6,190 bases of DNA from Nitriliruptoraceae bacterium. GTDB taxonomy: Bacteria; Actinomycetota; Nitriliruptoria; Nitriliruptorales; Nitriliruptoraceae. Both the position numbers and the translations under genes were made by a program. Numbering within the stretch: position 1 is the first letter of the stretch; every line of letters starts with the position of its first letter. The stretch covers positions 1 to 6,190 of the forward strand of contig SKTG01000222.1 of the NCBI GenBank assembly GCA_007118045.1, given 5' to 3'. Below the pieces are notes generated by a model. It did no database searches. It was not told where the DNA came from and saw only the letters and a program-made list of their open reading frames with translations. Of the stretch, positions 1-5,831 are shown piece after piece.

Positions 1-40
1 ACGTCGCACCCGCCGCGACAGGTCTCGGCACACCGTCGTG

Positions 41-397
41 CTACGTCGTCGGGACCATGAGCTCGGGAGGACCACCCGCGGACAGGGGTCCGGGTCGACG
101 ACCTCGGAGCTCTTCGGCGGTTCGGAGCAGCTGGGCCGCCTGCTCCCGTGCGTCGGCGGAGGCGATCTCGACCGACTGCACCGCGATGCGTGCATCGTGC
201 AAGGTCTCCGGATGGGGTTCGGCCAGAGCAACCAAGGTGAGCGCCAGTGACTGCGTGCTCCGTCCGGGCGCGTAGGCGAACCCCAGCGCCGTGGCCGCGA
301 GCAACGAGACCTGCGGAGCGGGTCGGTTCGCGGGTTCACATCGGGGGGCGGGTGCAGGCAGGTCCTCGGTCGAGCCGTGTTCGTGTCGTCGTGGCAC
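41..397 (-). CDS. Small protein of unknown function (118 aa)
   Basis: I do not recognise a family. The GTG start at 397 has a good Shine-Dalgarno site on the minus strand (AAGGGA, complement of 404-409) six bases upstream, which is the main reason for calling it real. The N-terminal ~28 residues are rich in Pro, Arg and charged residues and look disordered. Residues ~30-55 are Ala/Leu-rich (LLAATALGFAYAPG), and ~65-98 look like helices with a regular Ala/Leu/Glu pattern (AREQAAQLLRTAEELRGR). No clear signal peptide, membrane anchor or metal motif is visible. It diverges from the small DHp-like gene and the response regulator, with an inverted repeat in the shared upstream region, so it could be co-regulated with them. 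The start could instead be an internal GTG near residue 30. Confidence 0.5.
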   Translation of the reverse strand: MPRRHEHGSTEDLPAPAPRCEPANRPAPQVSLLAATALGFAYAPGRSTQSLALTLVALAEPHPETLHDARIAVQSVEIASADAREQAAQLLRTAEELRGRRPGPLSAGGPPELMVPTT

Positions 398-462
398 GAG
401 TGGTCCCTTCGCGGTGATCGTGAGATGTGGACGGCACCACCTGGCACGTGACTCGGCTAGGC

Positions 463-520
463 ACCTAGGTCACCGATCGGAAGCACGCCCTGGTCGCCGG
501 GGCACATCGGTGACCTAGGT
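463..520. promoter_or_regulatory. Perfect 15-bp inverted repeat in a divergent promoter region, candidate operator
   Basis: The left arm ACCTAGGTCACCGAT (463-477) and right arm ATCGGTGACCTAGGT (506-520) are exact reverse complements separated by 28 bp. Each arm also begins or ends with the 8-bp palindrome ACCTAGGT, so the region holds two identical palindromic half-sites whose centres are 50 bp apart, close to five helical turns. It lies between a leftward gene (start 397) and a rightward gene pair (first likely start 603). That position fits paired binding sites for a dimeric regulator, possibly the response regulator encoded at 872. With no T-tract and no gene ending here, a terminator is unlikely. 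The regulator is an inference. Confidence 0.6.
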
Positions 521-602
521 ACCTGTGCATGAGCAGCCGTACGGGGGACCATGGCCCTCGCTGGGCGTACGAGTGGAGGCGCTGGAGGGACTCGGAGGCC
601 GT

Positions 603-803
603 ATGACAGCCGAGATGGTGTCGTTGTCGAGAGGGGCCCTGGATGAGATGCAGCAGCGGCTCTTCGCCGTCGCCCTAGGACTCGGCGGACTGCGCCGCCG
701 CACCGCCGACGAGGCGCTCGCGCTCGAGCTCGAGCGGCTGGAGCTGGAGATCGACGGTCTCATCAGGGAGATCCGTGAACGTGCTTTCGATCGTTCCTGG
801 TGA
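603..803 (+). CDS. Stand-alone, histidine-less HisKA_3-like (DevS-type) DHp domain protein
   Basis: This 66-residue protein resembles only the dimerisation/phosphoacceptor domain of DevS/DosT-type kinases. Helix 1 carries RGALDEMQQRLFAVALGL (residues 10-27), which lines up with the family motif R-D-L-H-D-x-V-x-Q-R-L-F-A. The phosphoacceptor His falls on Leu13; the following Asp and the QRLFA block are kept. Helix 2 ends with IDGLIREIRERAF (about 50-62), matching the family's D-L-D-x-T-I-R-E-I-R-x-x-x-F. The protein stops four residues later, just where the ATPase domain would begin, and no GAF or PAS domain precedes it. The start chosen is ATG 603 because GGAGG lies at 594-598; an in-frame GTG at 525 would add 26 unconserved residues and has a poor ribosome site. 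The response regulator follows 68 bp later. Phosphotransfer is not possible without the His, so it may dimerise with a kinase or bind the regulator. It could also be a decayed kinase remnant. Confidence 0.65.
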   Translation: MTAEMVSLSRGALDEMQQRLFAVALGLGGLRRRTADEALALELERLELEIDGLIREIRERAFDRSW

Positions 804-871
804 CGCTGCGAGCATGGCGGGACCTCCGTTGCCGTACGTTGCCGATGACCCCCTTTCCGAGGAGCGCTCCC

Positions 872-1537
872 GTGGCCGCGACGATCATCGTGGTGGACGA
901 CCACGAGGTCGTGCGGACGGGGATCTGCACGGCCATCCAGCAGGCGCCCTGTGGTTGCCGGGTGGTGGGGCAAGCGAGCACCGTCGCCGAAGCGCGCGAG
1001 CTCGTGGCCAGGACCTCGCCGCAGATCGCGATCATCGACGTGGTGTTGCCGGACGGCGACGGCATCCAGCTCTGTCGCGAGATCCGCGGGCAGCACCCGG
1101 ACACGGCGTGCGTGTTGCTGACGTCCTTCCCGGAACCGCGCAACATGCTCTCGGCGGCGTTCGCTGGTGCAGCGGCCTACCTGTCGAAGGACAGCAGCGC
1201 GACCGACCTGCTCGGCATCGTCTCCGCGATCGTCGCGGGTGAGCGGTTCCTGGATCCACGTGAGATCTCGGTGCTTCTGGACGAGGCTGCATCGAACGCG
1301 GAGGAGGACGTGCTGTCGTCACGGTTGACCGGACAGGAGCGGCGGGTGTTCGAGCTGATAGGACAGGGCCTATCGAACCGTCAGATCGCCGAGCAGCTCC
1401 ATCTCACCGAACGTACGGTGAAGAACTACGCCTCGCGGATCCTGCACAAGCTCGGTATGGAGCGGCGGACGGAGGCAGCCGTTCTGTCGGCTCGGCTGGC
1501 CGAGCGACGCGCCCTTCGTGAAGCGATGCGGCCGTGA
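872..1537 (+). CDS. NarL/FixJ-family response regulator, DosR/DevR-like
   Basis: A complete two-component transcription factor of 221 residues. The receiver domain (about 4-120) has the acidic pair Asp9-Asp10, phosphoacceptor Asp56 (IAIIDVVLPDGDG), Thr84 and Lys106. The C-terminal LuxR-type helix-turn-helix spans about 150-208 (LTGQERRVFELIGQGLSNRQ through RTVKNYASRILHKLGMERRT). The TVKNY...LGMERRT stretch closely resembles mycobacterial DosR/DevR, the hypoxia and dormancy regulator. The GTG at 872 is chosen as start because GAGGAG lies at 859-864 with a 7-base spacer and the protein then begins a few residues before the first receiver strand. Upstream in-frame alternatives are ATG 845 and GTG 800; the latter overlaps the stop codon of the preceding small gene but lacks a clear ribosome site. 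Co-transcription with the DHp-like gene is likely. Its stop lies 4 bp from that of the convergent sensor kinase. A DosR-like regulon is inference; no clear DosR-box was found. Confidence 0.93.
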   Translation: MAATIIVVDDHEVVRTGICTAIQQAPCGCRVVGQASTVAEARELVARTSPQIAIIDVVLPDGDGIQLCREIRGQHPDTACVLLTSFPEPRNMLSAAFAGAAAYLSKDSSATDLLGIVSAIVAGERFLDPREISVLLDEAASNAEEDVLSSRLTGQERRVFELIGQGLSNRQIAEQLHLTERTVKNYASRILHKLGMERRTEAAVLSARLAERRALREAMRP

Positions 1538-1541
1538 CGTC

Positions 1542-3047
1542 TCACCGTGCGTCCGGGCCTTCGGGCGCGGCGGGAAGGGTGAACTCGAGGCACGCGCCGG
1601 GGTGGGCGTCGTAGGCCCGGATCGTGCCGCCGTGACGTTCCACGATCCGCTTGCAGGTGGCCAGTCCGATGCCCGTCGACCCTCGATGGTGCCCCTCGCT
1701 CGTACGGGAGAAGGGCTCGAAGAGCCGCTCCTGGTCGGCCTCGTCGAGGCCGAGCCCGTTGTCCAGGACCGCGAAACGCCACCCCGTCGGCTCAGGCTCG
1801 GCCCTGATGGTGATGCGCAGCGGACGGTCCGGGCTTCGGAACTTGATGGCGTTCAAGAGCAGGTTCTGGAACAACAGCCGCAGCTGGGCTCGATCGCCGC
1901 GGACGCTCGGCAACGTGTCCACGTCGAGCCACGCGTCGGTTCCGATGAACGCGGAACCGCTGGCGTCGACGACCTCGGTGACGACCCCGCCGACGTCGAC
2001 GGTCGTTGGGGTGAGCTCATCGATGTCGACCCGCGTGAGGTCGAGCAGAGCTTCGACCGTCTCCGCCATCTGCATCGTGACCTGGCGCGTCACCTGCAGG
2101 ATCTGGGCTCCCTGTGCGTCGAGTTGGCCCTCGAGACGGTGGCTCAGCAACTCCAGGAAGCCGCTCACCGTGGCGAGGGGGCTGCGGAGATCGTGCGCCG
2201 CCACCGAGGCGTACCGCTGGAGTTCACGGTTGCTGGCCTCGAGCTGCTGACCCGTGTGCTCGAGCTCGAGGAGCACGCGCTTGCGCTCGGTGATGTCCAC
2301 GACCTGTGCGATGAAGTAGAGCGGCGCGTGCTCGTCGTCTCGCACGAGCGATCCGCTCAGCAGCGCCCACACGACCTCTCCCGAGGGTCGGTGGTAGCGC
2401 TTCTCCATCTCGTAGTGTTCGATCTCGTCGGTGAGCAGTTGCCCTACGTAGCCGAGGTCGGTGTCGAGGTCCTCACGATGGGTGATGTCCTGGAAGGTCA
2501 GCGTGAGCAGCTCATCGCGGGGACGAGCCAGGATCTCGCACAGTCGCTCGTTGACCTCCACGAAGCTGCCGTCGAGCCCGACGAGCGCCATGCCGATGGG
2601 GGCGTTGGTCATCGCCAGACGGAAACGCTGTTCGGACTCCCGTAGTCGAGCTTCCGCGCGGACACGCGAGGTCACGTCCCGTGAGCTGGTCTGGATCTCC
2701 CTGATCTCGCCCCCTCCATCGTGGAGGGCGTGACCGGTGGTTTCGAACCACACGTACTCCCCGTCCGCGCGACGGATGCGGTAGACGATCGCTCGCAGCC
2801 TCGACTCATCGAGGAGGGCCGCGTGGCAGCCGGATACGGCTGCGAGGTCGTTGCGATGGATCAGCTCGTAGGGCGAACGACCGGCGAGTTCGCTCGGTTC
2901 GTACCCGAGCAGCTCACGGCAGGCAGGGGAGACGTAGCGGTAGCTGCCGTCCGGTGCATGACGAGCGAGCATGTCGGTGCTGTGTTGGATCAGCAACCCC
3001 AGCTGCCTGAACTCGTCGGGGAGCGGTGGATCCGCACGTCGGTCCAC
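1542..3047 (-). CDS. PAS-PAS sensor histidine kinase (HisKA + HATPase_c)
   Basis: A 501-residue, apparently soluble sensor kinase with no membrane segment. The order is PAS1 with PAC (about 19-130, containing PDGSYRYVSPACRELLGYEP), a helical linker, PAS2 with PAC (about 138-255, ending QVVDITERK), then a coiled-coil lead into the HisKA domain with the H-box ASVAAHDLRSPL (His285). The catalytic domain has the N-box LFQNLLLNAIKF (Asn399), G1 LDNGLGLD (Asp429), F-box LFEPFSR (about 442-448) and G2 STGIGLATCK (about 457-466), so all catalytic boxes are present. GTG at 3047 is chosen because GAGAGG (complement of 3055-3060) sits 7 bases upstream; the frame stays open to 3239, but that extension is Arg-rich and unlike any domain. 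It would autophosphorylate His285 in response to a signal sensed by PAS; no heme or flavin ligand could be identified. It converges on the NarL-type regulator, though HisKA kinases usually pair with other regulator classes, so partnership is uncertain. Confidence 0.93.
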   Translation of the reverse strand: MDRRADPPLPDEFRQLGLLIQHSTDMLARHAPDGSYRYVSPACRELLGYEPSELAGRSPYELIHRNDLAAVSGCHAALLDESRLRAIVYRIRRADGEYVWFETTGHALHDGGGEIREIQTSSRDVTSRVRAEARLRESEQRFRLAMTNAPIGMALVGLDGSFVEVNERLCEILARPRDELLTLTFQDITHREDLDTDLGYVGQLLTDEIEHYEMEKRYHRPSGEVVWALLSGSLVRDDEHAPLYFIAQVVDITERKRVLLELEHTGQQLEASNRELQRYASVAAHDLRSPLATVSGFLELLSHRLEGQLDAQGAQILQVTRQVTMQMAETVEALLDLTRVDIDELTPTTVDVGGVVTEVVDASGSAFIGTDAWLDVDTLPSVRGDRAQLRLLFQNLLLNAIKFRSPDRPLRITIRAEPEPTGWRFAVLDNGLGLDEADQERLFEPFSRTSEGHHRGSTGIGLATCKRIVERHGGTIRAYDAHPGACLEFTLPAAPEGPDAR

Positions 3048-3280
3048 ACCGCTGCCTCTCGTCCGGTGCTGCCGGAGCGCGCGCGACCGCCGTCGTCGGT
3101 CATGCCGCCAACGCCGCTGGGTACTGCAGCACACCGGTCCCGAGCCAACAGCTATCAGCGAAGACCGGGCAGAGGCTGAGGTCACCGGCCGACGGGCCGT
3201 TCGCCGCCGGACCGAGGCACGCGGAGACCGGGCCGCCACCGCGGGGCGTCACCGACCCGACCCCGCTCGAGAAAGATGAC

Positions 3281-3501
3281 CTCGCGGACGCCGAGGTCGA
3301 TGTCAGATGGCCCGTCGTCCAGGACACCCGGTTCGCGGCGAGAATCGTGCGACAGGCCGCCACCGAGCTGCCGACCTGATCGTGATGGCCACCCACGGAC
3401 GTACCGGGCTCGCGCGCGTTCTCGTCGGAAGCGTCGCCACCGAAGCCATCCGACACGCCTCGGTTCCCGTGCTCACCCTGCGCCCCGAGCACCTCCGCTG
3501 A
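3281..3501 (+). pseudogene. Universal stress protein (UspA family), N-terminally truncated and frameshifted
   Basis: The C-terminal half of a UspA-fold protein is clear: ADLIVMATHGRTGLARVLVG followed by SVATEAIRHASVPVLTLRP, containing the ATP-binding signature H-G-x9-G-S, with the first Gly of the usual G-x2-G-x9-G(S/T) replaced by Ala. The preceding segment, VDVRWPVVQDTRFAARIVRQ then AATEL, resembles the middle of the family but lies in a different reading frame (3299-3370). The frame changes at about 3367-3373, consistent with loss of one base, or of four bases that would also restore the usual Gly before ADLIVM. The N-terminal ~70 residues, including the first strand and Asp that contact ATP, are absent, and no start codon with a ribosome site lies in the upstream frame. 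An ATG at 3307 could give a 64-residue protein, but it would begin with out-of-frame sequence. It diverges from the sensor kinase. In mycobacteria, usp genes are typical DosR targets, so its presence near a DosR-like regulator is suggestive only. Confidence 0.75.
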
Positions 3502-3515
3502 GCAAGCCCGAGGAG

Positions 3516-3551
3516 CCCGACGACCGCTCTGCGAGGTGCTCGTCGGTCGGG
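3516..3551. terminator. Candidate bidirectional hairpin between convergent genes
   Basis: CCCGACGAC (3516-3524) can pair with GTCGGTCGGG (3542-3551), giving a nine-base-pair GC-rich stem with one bulged base and a 17-base loop. It lies in the 59-bp gap between the end of the rightward stress-protein remnant and the end of the leftward protease gene, where a shared terminator is expected. There is no T-tract on either strand, which is common in high-GC actinobacteria but leaves the call weak. Confidence 0.35.
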
Positions 3552-3560
3552 TCGTGAGCC

Positions 3561-4619
3561 TCAGGGACCGCCATCGACCCCCGCGTCCAGGGCGCCCGGC
3601 CGTCGGGGCCCGTCCGAGCTGGATGGGCCGGTCCTCACGGTGAGGTCCGGCTCACCGTCGAGGCGGAGTGGGGAGAGATCCATCCAGAGGCGGCCTCGTG
3701 AGTACCGCAGCCACAGCAGGCCGAGGAGCCCGACCAGCGTGAACGCGGCGAACTCCAGGATGCCCCCGGACCCCAGCAGGGCACTGGTCGGGTCGACCTG
3801 GACGCGCATGATGGCCGAGAGCCCGTCACTGGCCTCGCCGGCACGGGCGAACAGCGTGTTCGAGGTGATGTTGAACGCCGCGTGCGCTCCGATGACCAGC
3901 GCCAGGTTGCCGCTGAACAGGTACACGACGCCGAGGACGACCCCGGAGAGGATGAAGGTCAGCAAGGTGGCCGACACCCCCGTCTGGCCGAGGTGGCCCA
4001 CGGCGAACAACAGCGAGCTCAGCGCGAGGGCCCCGACGACCGCGCGATGAGGGGTGAGCCACCGTCGGAAGCCGTCCGCGGCGTTGCACAGGACGACCCC
4101 GCGGATCACCAGTTCCTCCCAGAAGCCGGTGAACAGCATCGCGACGACGTAGAGCCCGACTCCCGGCCACAGGGCGAGATCGCCAGCGTCGAACAGCGCG
4201 ACGATCTCCGCGCGACCCGCCCCGATCGCTGTCAGGAACGGGATGGCGACCGCGGCGAGCCCGATGCCGAGCCCGGCGACCAGGTCCACCAGCCATCGGC
4301 GGTCGATAACCAAGCCGTAGTCGACCAGCCGCCGTCCGCCCAGCCACCGGTGACTGGCGATGATCAGGACGACGGCCACGAGGGCCGGAGCGCCGCTGGC
4401 CACGAGCGCCGCCATCGGCAGCGGCAACTCACCCGGCATGAGCTCACCCGCGCTGGTCGCCACGAAGGCCCCGACCAGCGGGATCGCGATGAGCCATGGG
4501 ACACGTGCCCGCCCCCGCCGGTCGTTCCAGAAGACCGCACCGAGCACTCCAGCCGCCACCTGCGACTCCTCGCCGAGCCGTGCGGCGGCGAAGCCCCCGA
4601 GCCGCCACGCGACGCTCAC
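3561..4619 (-). CDS. CPBP-family intramembrane metalloprotease (CAAX/Abi type)
   Basis: A 352-residue integral membrane protein with about seven or eight hydrophobic segments (roughly 42-56, 69-88, 110-132, 151-166, 193-208, 217-235, 238-252 and 287-304). All three CPBP motifs are present: EELVIRG with Glu168, Glu169 and Arg173; FAVGH with His209; and HAAFN with His246 and Asn250. These glutamates and histidines form the active site of the CAAX prenyl endopeptidase Rce1 and its bacterial homologues. In bacteria the family does peptide processing, bacteriocin self-immunity or signalling; the substrate cannot be inferred here. Residues after ~306 form a hydrophilic, Pro/Gly/Asp-rich cytosolic tail. 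The GTG at 4619 is the farthest upstream start in frame, with AGGG a few bases before it; a later GTG near residue 40, just ahead of the first membrane segment, is also possible. It diverges from the small acidic protein gene and converges on the stress-protein remnant, so it is probably transcribed alone. Confidence 0.9.
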   Translation of the reverse strand: MSVAWRLGGFAAARLGEESQVAAGVLGAVFWNDRRGRARVPWLIAIPLVGAFVATSAGELMPGELPLPMAALVASGAPALVAVVLIIASHRWLGGRRLVDYGLVIDRRWLVDLVAGLGIGLAAVAIPFLTAIGAGRAEIVALFDAGDLALWPGVGLYVVAMLFTGFWEELVIRGVVLCNAADGFRRWLTPHRAVVGALALSSLLFAVGHLGQTGVSATLLTFILSGVVLGVVYLFSGNLALVIGAHAAFNITSNTLFARAGEASDGLSAIMRVQVDPTSALLGSGGILEFAAFTLVGLLGLLWLRYSRGRLWMDLSPLRLDGEPDLTVRTGPSSSDGPRRPGALDAGVDGGP

Positions 4620-4846
4620 AACCCTGGGAGACGTCCTCCCCGTCCCCGCTTACGCCCTCGAGCCCCCGCGAGCAAGCCGACCACCACGCGTGGCGCACGC
4701 CCCGTTCGTTCCGGGTCAGCGGTGGACCGCCCGTGGGTGGACCCGACGAGCACCGTGAGCTGCCCTCCGGATCGCGGTTTCGTGGCCGTAACGCGCGCCG
4801 GGTGCGGGGCCTCGGTGGGCCCGAGGAGCCTGCAGGAGGGTCGACG

Positions 4847-4858
4847 CACGCTAGCGTG
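4847..4858. promoter_or_regulatory. 12-bp perfect palindrome, candidate -10 region or operator
   Basis: CACGCTAGCGTG is a perfect palindrome 58 bp upstream of the ATG at 4916. Its TAGCGT (4852-4857) is an acceptable actinobacterial -10 hexamer and would start transcription about 50 bp before the gene. No convincing -35 is visible. A short hairpin-forming repeat (CCTCGG 4810-4815 / CCGAGG 4821-4826) lies just upstream. The palindrome overlapping a -10 suggests repressor control, but this is inference. Confidence 0.4.
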
Positions 4859-4915
4859 AGCCGAGGCACTGGCGTCCCATGCAGAGCGAGCCACGGCAGC
4901 CGGAACGAGGGAACC

Positions 4916-5161
4916 ATGGACGGACCGGACCTGTGGGATGACCTGCGCGAGCGGGGGGTCGACGCCGACGATCCGGACGTGCGTGCCGCGGTACGGGCGG
5001 CCCTCGAGTGTCTCGAGCGGGTCCACGAGCGGTCGGGAGCCCCCGCGGCCCGCCGCTGTGTCCATGCGATGCGAGCGGCGCTCGACTATCAGGCGCGCCA
5101 TCCCGACACCGGTGACATGTCCTCGTTCGAGGTCGACTTCCAGGACGAGGACGAAGGCTGA
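4916..5161 (+). CDS. Small acidic protein of unknown function (81 aa)
   Basis: I do not recognise a family. The ATG at 4916 is preceded by GAGGGA (4907-4912), a strong ribosome site; the frame extends far upstream, but that part is Arg/Pro-rich noise. The protein starts with an Asp-rich segment (WDDLRERGVDADDPD, residues ~7-21), continues with an amphipathic helical stretch containing two Cys (LECLERVHERSG and ARRCVHAMRAALDYQARHP, ~30-64), and ends in a very acidic tail (FEVDFQDEDEG). There is no signal peptide or membrane segment. Such small acidic cytosolic proteins can be partners or inhibitors of other proteins, but nothing here shows the partner. A candidate promoter palindrome lies upstream. 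A short stem (CACCTC 5168-5173 / GAGGTG 5181-5186) shortly after the stop may help end transcription. Confidence 0.7.
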   Translation: MDGPDLWDDLRERGVDADDPDVRAAVRAALECLERVHERSGAPAARRCVHAMRAALDYQARHPDTGDMSSFEVDFQDEDEG

Positions 5162-5329
5162 GCCTCTCACCTCGCCTCGGGAGGTGGCCCGGGGGGGGGA
5201 GGCACTGGGGACTGGAAGGCCGTCCCGCGGCCTGGCTCGTGCCCTGCGGTCCTTGCGGGCTCCTGACAGCGAGGCGCATGATGGAGACGACGGCAGGTCC
5301 CGGGCCACGGAGGCGAAGGCGCGAGGACG

Positions 5330-5464
5330 ATGCAGCTGCGGGTGTTGGGGCCGGTCGACGCGGTCGGAGCAGAGGGGCCCGTCCCGCTGGGTGGCCCGAA
5401 GCAGCGCACCGTCCTCGCGCTGCTGGCCCAGGCCGCAGCATCCGCCCGATCCGATCGTCGTTGA
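5330..5464 (+). pseudogene. SARP/AfsR-type regulator, 5' fragment only
   Basis: The ATG at 5330 with GAGG just upstream (5323-5326) opens the frame MQLRVLGPVDAV, then PVPLGGPKQRTVLALLAQ. This is the unmistakable beginning of the OmpR-like DNA-binding domain of Streptomyces antibiotic regulatory proteins (SARP/BTAD family, R-V-L-G-P-L-E-V ... G-G-P-K-Q-R-A-L-L-A-L-L). Family identity is lost after residue ~34, where sequence that is antisense to a transposase begins; a stop follows at 5462-5464 after 44 codons. The rest of the winged helix, the recognition helix and the BTAD domain are missing, so it cannot be a working activator. Full-length SARPs run from about 250 to over 900 residues. The gene was cut by a rearrangement involving the neighbouring mobile element. 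Confidence 0.8.
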
Positions 5465-5729
5465 GCGCAGCCGACTCGTCGCCCGCCAGCCCGACCGCGG
5501 CCGGGTCGTAGCGGGAAGCCCACTCACCCAGGGCGTAGACCGGGGCGTGGCGCATCACCAGGTTGCGGACCACCACCCCAAGCGCGGCCGCGGGTGACAC
5601 CCGTAGACGTGCGTCGCCCGGCACGTGAGCGGCCAGGGGCCGGTCGATCCCCAGCCGGTCGTAGAAGACGTTCACGATCGGCAGGCCGCCCAGCAGCCGG
5701 CTCTCGAGGTCAAGGTCGGTGACATCCAC
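5433..5729 (-). pseudogene. DUF4277/IS1634-type transposase, 5' fragment only
   Basis: The minus-strand frame reads GGLPIVNVFYDRLGIDRPLA, RVSPAAALGVVVRNLVMRH, PVYALGEWASRYDPAAVGL and then ALNDDRIGRML. This is the DUF4277 N-terminal domain of IS1634-type (IS4 superfamily) transposases, with the hallmark L-P-I-x-N, S-P-x-x-A-L-G-V-L-x-R-N, L-G-E-W-A and L-N-D-D-R-x-G-R blocks. GTG 5729 is the preferred start (AGGA, complement of 5737-5740, seven bases upstream); GTG 5735 is an alternative. Identity ends after about 99 residues near 5433, exactly where the SARP fragment ends on the other strand, so the whole DDE catalytic domain is lost. Full-length proteins of this type are around 500 residues. 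The frame stays open through the antisense of the SARP remnant but codes for nothing recognisable there. It cannot transpose by itself. Confidence 0.85.
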
Positions 5730-5770
5730 CGTCACATCCTGCCCGCCTGGTGGGTGTCGTTGCCCACCGC

Positions 5771-5794
5771 GCTTGCAACGTATAAGCTGCAAGC
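5771..5794. promoter_or_regulatory. Inverted repeat between transposase and DUF6788 genes
   Basis: GCTTGCA (5771-5777) and TGCAAGC (5788-5794) are exact reverse complements around a 10-bp AT-richer core containing TATAAG (5781-5786), a plausible -10 for the rightward gene. This is the least GC-rich spot in the 100-bp divergent gap between starts at 5729 and 5832. It is best read as a shared promoter/operator; it is internal to the divergent pair, so it is less likely to be an element terminus. Confidence 0.45.
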
Positions 5795-5831
5795 ATCCGA
5801 TCCGAGCACCCTCAACATCGCAAGGCCGCCC

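Noticed and set aside
800..871. GTG at 800 overlapping the stop of the DHp-like gene as the start of the response regulator
   Set aside because: It would add 24 unconserved residues ahead of the receiver domain and lacks a ribosome site, whereas GTG 872 has GAGGAG at ideal spacing. Translational coupling cannot be fully excluded.
1518..2645. Long plus-strand open frame (375 codons) antisense to the sensor kinase
   Set aside because: It mirrors the kinase codons in GC-rich DNA, shows no domain, and the kinase on the other strand has every catalytic box.
3048..3280. Possible DosR-box (GGGACY dyad) upstream of the kinase and stress-protein remnant
   Set aside because: Only an isolated GGTCCCGAGCC-like half-site is present; the 20-bp dyad expected of a DosR box is not found.
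3882..4859. Plus-strand open frame (325 codons) antisense to the CPBP protease
   Set aside because: The composition is Arg/Asp/Gln/Pro-rich with no family features; the minus strand carries the complete protease motifs and membrane segments.
5188..5200. Run of eight G after CCC as a possible functional element or slippage site
   Set aside because: It lies in non-coding sequence between 5161 and 5330 and is most simply a homopolymer prone to sequencing error.
4616..5527. Minus-strand open frame covering the small acidic gene and SARP fragment
   Set aside because: Low-complexity Arg/Pro/Ser-rich translation; the opposite strand has recognisable or well-started genes.
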